Assembly: GCA_021203425.1 (NCBI GenBank)
Contig: JAJQBF010000190.1
Location: 1 to 10,115, forward strand
Direction of reading: 5' to 3'
DNA from: Clostridiales bacterium
GTDB taxonomy: Bacteria; Bacillota; Clostridia; Lachnospirales; CAG-274
Length of the DNA: 10,115 nucleotides
Of this stretch, positions 5,735-10,115 are shown in pieces. The first letter of the stretch is position 1. Each line of letters starts with the position of its first letter. A program made the translations under genes and the position numbers. The notes below the pieces were generated by a model that saw only the letters and a list, made by a program, of their open reading frames with translations, did not search any database and was not told the origin of the DNA.

Positions 5735-7097
5735 CTTCATTCCTCTTAAATCTGACATAACCGATTATAAAGAGAACAATTCCGCAGATAACAAGCACAG
5801 GCACAGGAGTCCACAGCTGACCTGTTTGGGGCAGCTTTTCACCGCTGCTGCTTTTTCTTGAAAGGGAAGACGAACCTGACGATGAACCGGGGGTAGGGCT
5901 TACCTCGGGGCCTGCCGGAAGAATATCTTCATCAATATCATACGGATCCGATTCGCCGGGGTTTTCCGATTCTTCTTCGCTTTCGGCCTCGCTTTCACTG
6001 TCTTTATCTGTGTTCGTATTGTCTTCGTTATCGATGTCAATGTCTTTTTCTGTTGTAACCTCTGAGTCTTCGTCCTGCGCCGTTGTTGTTTCTTCGCCGC
6101 CTATTATAACGGAGTCTCCGCCGCCGTGACCGCCGCCGGAAGATGCCTTCTTTGTGGTTGTTTTGGTGTCCTCTGCTGCTGTTTCTGTCTCGACCTCTGT
6201 GGTTGACTCAACAGTGGTTTCCTCTGAGCTTTCGGGATATGTGTATGTGTTTGTAACTACAAGAGAAGTTCTGCTTAAGGATTCAATTGTGGTAGAATAT
6301 CCTTCGGGAAGATCAGACTGAACAACCGTCCAGGTGTGACCGACTTCCACGTCGGAAAAGCCGTATTCCCAGTTTGCGTTTGCCAAATCCGCCTGAGTAA
6401 TGGTGTTTGCGGCAGAATCCGCATCTTTAAGCACATACTGCCAGTTATTGTCTTCGTCAAGAAGAATTGTCGAATAATATTCACCGTCCATATAGAATGT
6501 ATACTCTGCCGAATCGGGACGAATTTCATCTGTGTCATTCACCCAAACAACAACGAGAGTTACGTCTTCGGTGGCCTCTGTTCCGCCGCCTCCGCTGCTG
6601 TCGTCTGTCATAGTATACTTAGGGCTTACGCCTACGTTGTTTGTCCACTCAAGTTCGTCTGTCAAATTGGGCAGACAAACCAAAAATGACTGTGAGGTGT
6701 AAATATAACCCCCTGTGGTTACCGTTGTGGGGCTGACAAGGTAAAGACCTCTTTCAAGCCCTGTAAACTGCGCTGTTCCGCCGCTGACTGTCGCCGTTCC
6801 CAGTGGGGCAGCGCTGTCCGTTACAGCATAGTTATAAAGTGTGCTTGCTGCGGCGCCCCATTCGCTCGCCGTCGAACAGTTAAGGCTTACGCTGTCGGCA
6901 TAGCCTGCGAAACTGCCGCTCAAATAAAATGTATTGCTTTCGGTAAACTCTCCGGCTTTATATATGCTGAACTCAGCACCCTCAACATTATAGTTGATTG
7001 TAAGTGTGTTTTCTTCCTCCGCAAGGGCAGAAACAGCTCCGAAACTCATCAAAAGGGCTGCGGCTATTACGGCTTTAATCTTGTTTTTCATCTTCAT
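5727..7097 (-). CDS. LPxTG-anchored minor (accessory) pilin with a Cna-B domain
   Basis: This intact 456-residue surface protein has a signal peptide at 1-26 (MKMKNK, hydrophobic core, SALA). An N-terminal beta-rich domain, about 30-160, carries the GLYLV motif of pilin and SpaA-like domains. A Cna protein B-type domain lies at about 177-286 (VTLVVVWVNDTDEIRPDSAEYTF; ending in VVTNTYTY). Residues about 287-420 are a low-complexity stalk rich in Thr, Glu, Asp and Ser with a Gly/His-rich patch (320-327). The sorting signal is LPQTG (422-426), then a membrane segment (430-447) and a basic tail. The start is ATG 7097, with AGGGA five bases upstream; ATG 7091 is a possible alternative. It overlaps the class C sortase gene by 23 bases and the next sortase by eight. 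Likely role: tip or basal subunit of the pilus, or a separate wall-anchored protein. It is the only gene of the pilus locus that is not frame-disrupted. Confidence 0.85.
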   Translation of the reverse strand: MKMKNKIKAVIAAALLMSFGAVSALAEEENTLTINYNVEGAEFSIYKAGEFTESNTFYLSGSFAGYADSVSLNCSTASEWGAAASTLYNYAVTDSAAPLGTATVSGGTAQFTGLERGLYLVSPTTVTTGGYIYTSQSFLVCLPNLTDELEWTNNVGVSPKYTMTDDSSGGGGTEATEDVTLVVVWVNDTDEIRPDSAEYTFYMDGEYYSTILLDEDNNWQYVLKDADSAANTITQADLANANWEYGFSDVEVGHTWTVVQSDLPEGYSTTIESLSRTSLVVTNTYTYPESSEETTVESTTEVETETAAEDTKTTTKKASSGGGHGGGDSVIIGGEETTTAQDEDSEVTTEKDIDIDNEDNTNTDKDSESEAESEEESENPGESDPYDIDEDILPAGPEVSPTPGSSSGSSSLSRKSSSGEKLPQTGQLWTPVPVLVICGIVLFIIGYVRFKRNEDE

Positions 7098-7967
7098 TTT
7101 CGTCCCTGCCTTTCTTCTCAGCTTTATTTTTGGGTTTGCGTGTTGTAATTAATAAAATTATTGCAAGAACTGCCAAAATAGGTATTGCCACCAAGGGCGC
7201 TATGTAGACAGCCTCATATTTCGTAGCATCTCCGGGGATTGTCTCCTTGTCGAAGAGATAATTGCTCACTCTGTGACCCCTTATAAGAAGTCTGGGTGTG
7301 TTTACGGCGTAGGGTGTACAGGTTATAAACGTACAGTAATCACTGCCGTCTTCGATTTCAAGAAGACTTGTGTCTTCCGGCTCCACAATGGAAATTTTGT
7401 CAACCTCATATGTGAAATTTTCCGTAAGAACGGTTATCTGAAACAAGTCCCCTACGTTTACCCTGTCAAGGTCGGTAAAGAGCTTTGCCGCCGGAAGTCC
7501 TCTGTGACCGGATATGGCGCTGTGAGTGCTTTCGCCGCCTACGGGAAAAGATGTGTTTTCAATGTGACCTGCGGCTTTCGTCAGATATTTGTCTTCTGTT
7601 GTGTGGTAAATCGGCAGGGATATGTTTGCAACGGGAATATTCACATAGCCCATTATGCCTGTGCCCGTTATGTCAAGAATACTCATATACCTTTCCATAT
7701 CGCTGTCACTCAAAACCCACCTGTCAACAAGCGTGTTCAGATATTTGTTCCATTCTCTGGCCTCGTCTATAACCGCCTGCTTTTCTTCCTCCGACAGTTT
7801 CATAGCCTCTTCGTCATAAACCGCTATAGCCATCGACTGCCGAAAACTGTTATAATAGTCGCTGGCGGAAGGGTAGATAAGCAAAAAAGCCCCCACAATC
7901 AATATTCCGAAAAGCAGCAGCGTCGACCAGTGTCGCTTTATAAATCCTTTTTCTTTTTTTCTTCCAT
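7075..7967 (-). pseudogene. Class C (pilin-polymerising) sortase, frame broken at an A7 run
   Basis: The ATG at 7967 reads only nine codons (MEEKKKKDL) before TAA at 7938-7940. With one extra A in the A7 run (T7 at 7954-7960 on the plus strand) it becomes a typical 297-residue class C sortase starting MEEKKEKGFIKRHW. In that numbering there are two membrane segments (about 15-32 and 253-275), the usual MGYVNIP and LPIYH strands, catalytic His155 in SGHRGLPAAKLFTDL, Cys217 in TFITC and Arg226 in NTPRLLIRGHR. The two-membrane layout and the GHRGLP and NTPRLL motifs are class C hallmarks, the enzymes that link pilin subunits through a lysine. The lid motif DP(F/W) is not present as such; VDRW (81-84) may replace it. 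A TTG at 7902 keeps the frame open but starts inside the first membrane segment with no ribosome site. The break reads A AAA AAG, a -1 slippery heptamer, so recoding is possible as well as mutation, phase variation or base-calling error. Confidence 0.87.
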
Positions 7968-7976
7968 TTACGTTTG

Positions 7977-7981
7977 TCCTT
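7977..7981 (-). promoter_or_regulatory. Ribosome binding site for the class C sortase ATG at 7967
   Basis: AAGGA on the minus strand lies nine bases before the ATG at 7967. It supports that ATG as the original start even though its frame now closes after nine codons; the in-frame TTG at 7902 has no comparable site. Confidence 0.6.
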
Positions 7982-7995
7982 TTTTCATATATTAT

Positions 7996-8090
7996 CAGTC
8001 TCCCCTTCAGGGGAGATGCCGAACAAAGTGAGGCGGAGAGGTCAGCCTCCCCTCATAGGGGAGGTGCCGAACGAAGTGAGGCGGAGAGGT
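7996..8090. repeat. Two tandem copies of a 47-bp hairpin-bearing intergenic repeat
   Basis: Copy one is 7996-8042 and copy two 8043-8090, about 90% identical. Each starts with a palindrome (CTCCCC-TTCA-GGGGAG in the first; CCTCCCC-TCATA-GGGGAGG in the second) and continues with TGCCGAAC(A/G)AAGTGAGGCGGAGAGG. This type of short, GC-rich, palindromic unit resembles scattered intergenic repeats of gut Clostridia, recalled from general knowledge and not searched. It lies immediately upstream of the class C sortase ribosome site and would be in its leader. Confidence 0.8.
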
Positions 8091-8095
8091 TCTAC

Positions 8096-8155
8096 CTAAG
8101 GTGTTGTCGGGGGAGGGCGATTTATGGGGGCGTCCTGCTCCCGACGACATCTTAG
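8096..8155. repeat. Long imperfect inverted repeat (hairpin) between pilin and sortase
   Basis: The arms 8096-8111 (CTAAGGTGTTGTCGGG) and 8140-8155 match as inverted repeats at 14 of 16 positions, around a GC-rich centre containing GGGGGCGTCC. Together with the flanking repeats at 7996-8090 and 8174-8213 it forms a run of palindromic blocks covering most of the 316-base gap between the two genes, perhaps one composite miniature element. Confidence 0.7.
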
Positions 8156-8173
8156 AGGGGGATTTTAATAAAT

Positions 8174-8213
8174 TTCCTCTCCCGATAAGGGATAGCCCCG
8201 AAAGGGAGAGGAA
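8174..8213. repeat. Perfect 10-bp inverted repeat
   Basis: TTCCTCTCCC (8174-8183) and GGGAGAGGAA (8204-8213) are perfect inverted arms around a 20-base centre. On the minus strand the stem is followed by AAATTTATT, so it could weakly attenuate transcription from the pilin into the sortase genes. Confidence 0.65.
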
Positions 8214-8253
8214 TTATTCACGCACTATTTATTTGTGTGTTTTAGTCATTTGA

Positions 8254-8285
8254 AAGAACATTTTCCACTCGATTAAACTGTTCTT
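8254..8285 (-). terminator. Possible weak terminator overlapping the pilin stop codon
   Basis: AAGAACA and TGTTCTT (8254-8260 and 8279-8285) are perfect 7-bp inverted arms enclosing an 18-base loop. On the minus strand the stem is followed by only a short T-rich stretch, so termination would be partial at best. A leaky stop here would suit a highly expressed pilin followed by less abundant sortases. Confidence 0.3.
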
Positions 8286-9907
8286 ACTCTTCTTGAACCA
8301 TATTCATTCGCCGTTTAACAATCAGTAGGACTGCTGCACCTGCAACAAGAATTCCGCCCAGTGTATAGAATATCTTTGTACCCATACCACCGGTTTCAGG
8401 TAGGTTAGAACCGGCTTTATTGACAACATTAAATGTAAAGGTGCCGCTGGTAAAGGAAGTTGTAGATTGAATTACAGTTCCGGCTGAGTCTGTAACTGTG
8501 ATAGTTGCCGAACCATCGCTGCCTGCTGCGCCGACTATGATGTAGTAATAACCATCGTTATTTGCACCAATTTTGCTGTAGCCGTTAGGAACATCTGTTT
8601 CTTCAAGTCTGTATGTACCTGCACTGAGACCTGAGAATGTAAACTTTGCATCAGGGATATAAACAATTTCGGTTTGTCCTTGTGATACCTCTGTTGTAGC
8701 CTCTACTGAACTTTCTTCTACAGGTATTGTTACATCTGCTACGGTTGATTCTTGTGTGTCATATTCTCTGAGTTCGAAATGTGCGCCCGAAAGAGGATAT
8801 GAATTGCTGTCAACCTTTAAAATATTAACTTCATATTCGTAAAGAGTTACTACCTCATTAGGTGTTTCTGTAGTTGCCTCAGGTTTCGGGGCCATACTGA
8901 TATGCAATCTTAGCTGCGTTGTCTACTGCGGTATAACCTGTTACAGTATCACTTGCTACAGCAGTATATACAAATACGATCTTACCGCTGTTGTATACTG
9001 ATGTACAATATGTCGCAGGAAGTGTTCCGCTTAATTTTACTGTTCCGGCTGTTGAACTATCTACCTTAACATTTTCATTGTTATAAGAACCACTATCTGC
9101 ATAAGTTAAAGTATAAGCACTTTGAGAACTGGTACTTGTATAAAGCTCAATACTTGTAATTGAACCAAATGTCATGTTTGTAAGAGTATCGGTAACGGTA
9201 AAGGAATAACCGTCTGTATATGCGTAAAGGTTAGAAGGAAGGGTTACAGTAACGGTGAAAGAAACTGTATCACCGGGAGAAACGCTGTAATCTGAAGTAT
9301 CTGATAAATCCTTGTCAATGGAAGTAGAATTAAGTTTAGATGCAACAGTTATTGTACCGCCGACAACCTCAAGAACAAAACCTGTTGATGAAGAGTTAGA
9401 AGTCTTTATGTAGTAATAACCGTCTTCCATTCCGCTGAATATAGCAGTTGTACCTGTAGAAGTTATTTGTGCATAATTTGAACCAAGAACACCGTTTGTC
9501 TTTATTACATTAACAAGAAGTTCAGCATCAGCACTCTCTGTGGTAATATAACCTAATGCAGTTGCTACATCATCAGCTGTAGATGAAGTTGAATCTAAAT
9601 TGTTAATATAAGAATAATAATCAGCTGTAGTATCTGTAAATGTACTCTTTAAAGTAGTAATAAAAGTAGATAAACTGTTTAAAGATGAACCACTTGCAAT
9701 ATTAGTAAGCTTTTGGGTAGTGCTGTTATATGAACCGGAGAAAATCTGGTAAGCAGTCAAAACATCGCCGGAAGATACGCCACTGATGGTTACATTATTC
9801 GAACCATTGCCATATGCGCCAAAAGACTCTAAGGTGGTCACAGACACGGACATAACCACCAAAGCTAAAGCCAAAACAAGGCTCAGGGCTTTTGTTATTT
9901 TCTTCAT
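8284..9907 (-). pseudogene. Backbone-type pilin with LPETG anchor, frame broken at a C4 run
   Basis: The ATG at 9907 has AAAGGAG eight bases upstream (9916-9922) and opens a 342-codon frame ending at TGA 8879-8881. The rest of the pilin lies in the +1 frame to 8284. Removing one C from the C4 run (G4 at 8888-8891 on the plus strand) joins them as YQYGPKPEATTETP in a 540-residue protein. In that numbering there is a signal peptide (1 to about 31), an N-terminal Ser/Thr/Tyr-rich domain with GYYYIKTS, and a fimbrial isopeptide D2-type domain (about 190-340, DKDLSDTSDYSVSPGDTVSF). A SpaA/Cna-like domain carries the E-box YRLEETDVPNGY (432-443), followed by LPETG (502-506), a membrane segment and a basic tail. 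As written, the first frame would be a secreted fragment without a wall anchor. The classical YPKN pilin motif is not seen; Lys191 or Lys199 are candidates for the linking residue. The long spans of coherent pilin sequence in both frames show that the break is recent or recoded. Confidence 0.86.
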
Positions 9908-9994
9908 ATTTCATTCTCCTTTCTTTTCGCCCCGGGCGAGTGGAATTTGGCTTTTGGAGCCTGCTCGGGCTTGGTTTTGAAATATTCGTTTGCT

Positions 9995-10029
9995 GTACAT
10001 TCCCCGACCCGGGGTTAAACCAAATGTAC
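9995..10029 (-). promoter_or_regulatory. Hairpin in the pilin leader
   Basis: GTACATT (9995-10001) and AATGTAC (10023-10029) are perfect inverted arms, and CCCC (10002-10005) with GGGG (10011-10014) extends the stem inside, with one bulge. No U-run follows on the minus strand, so it is not a simple terminator. It lies 88-122 bases upstream of the pilin start. Whether it is transcribed is unknown: I see no convincing sigma-A promoter between 9908 and 10115, so the promoter may lie beyond the window. Confidence 0.45.
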
Positions 10030-10049
10030 GGTTGGTTGGGTTGGTTGGG
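10030..10049 (+). other. G-rich tract with quadruplex-forming pattern upstream of the pilin
   Basis: On the plus strand five G runs of two or three bases (10030-10031, 10034-10035, 10038-10040, 10043-10044, 10047-10049) are each separated by TT. Four runs of two G with short loops fit a two-layer intramolecular quadruplex. The DNA around it (about 10010-10100) is much richer in G and C than the rest of the window. The motif is on the strand opposite to the pilin transcript template orientation, so the pilin mRNA would carry the C-rich version. Confidence 0.45.
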
Positions 10050-10082
10050 TGCCGGTAGGTGGTCGGTTCGCCGGTTTTGTGT

Positions 10083-10115
10083 CGGTGCCGGTGGAGCACC
10101 TCTCAGTCACCGTTT
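10083..10115. repeat. Possible end of a palindromic intergenic repeat at the window edge
   Basis: CGGTG (10083-10087) is inverted relative to CACCG (10108-10112), with a nested GGTGC/GCACC pair (10084-10088 and 10096-10100). The ending CCTCTCAGTCACCG resembles the border of palindromic intergenic repeats common in gut Clostridia, as far as I recall. It is cut by the window edge, so neither identity nor extent can be settled. Confidence 0.3.

Noticed and set aside
7075..7902. Class C sortase starting at TTG 7902
   Set aside because: The TTG lies inside the first membrane segment and has no ribosome site; the basic N-terminus upstream belongs to the protein.
7273..8031. Long plus-strand open frame opposite the class C sortase
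   Set aside because: It is antisense to a sortase with all catalytic motifs, is rich in Cys and Tyr with no recognisable domain, and has no ribosome site; it is a shadow frame.
7996..8090. CRISPR array
   Set aside because: Only two adjacent copies with no unique spacers between them and internal palindromes; this is a tandem intergenic repeat.
8284..8907. An independent 207-residue LPETG protein starting at 8907
   Set aside because: It would have no signal peptide, and its sequence continues the pilin domain order of the upstream frame.
9911..10099. Short open frames on both strands in the pilin leader
   Set aside because: They follow GC-rich repeats, have no domain or ribosome site and encode skewed Arg/Thr/Pro-rich or Pro/Lys-rich peptides.

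Overview
The window comes from a low-GC, spore-forming Firmicute of the class Clostridia. The evidence is the sporulation pair yqfC-yqfD, a copper-amine-oxidase-type 'stalk' protein of the kind common in Clostridia, AT-rich sigma-A promoters, and a Gram-positive sortase/LPxTG pilus locus. The species cannot be fixed from the sequence.

Layout. Positions 1-1081 (minus) hold yqfC and the N-terminal two thirds of yqfD, overlapping by one base and cut by the window edge, behind a plausible sigma-E promoter. A divergent AT-rich intergenic region (1082-1393) carries a perfect 11-bp inverted repeat and a good sigma-A promoter for an EF-G-like GTPase (1394-3472, plus). That gene converges on a secreted stalk-domain protein (3564-4613, minus) across a bidirectional terminator. 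The 525-base gap at 4614-5138 holds the stalk gene's promoter and two diverged copies of one unit on the minus strand. Each unit is a promoter, about 75-80 transcribed bases and an intrinsic terminator, so the pair are candidate paralogous small RNA genes.

The rest (5139-10115, minus) is a sortase-dependent pilus locus. In transcription order it has a backbone-type pilin (LPETG), a repeat-filled gap, a class C pilin-polymerising sortase, a Cna-B-type minor or accessory pilin (LPQTG), and a second small sortase. The last three genes overlap and look translationally coupled. The pilins would be secreted, cross-linked by the class C sortase and anchored to the wall, possibly by the second sortase.

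The most striking observation is that three of the four pilus genes are broken by a single-base frame disruption at a homopolymer, while every other gene in the window is open. Both sortases are broken at an A7 run, near codons 4 and 37, that would be in frame as A8. The pilin is broken at a C4 run that would be in frame as C3. The downstream frames remain fully sortase-like and pilin-like, so the lesions are recent, reversible (phase variation), recoded (the class C sortase site reads A AAA AAG, the classical -1 slippery heptamer) or base-calling errors. The pilin leader also holds a G-rich two-layer quadruplex-like tract and a long hairpin.
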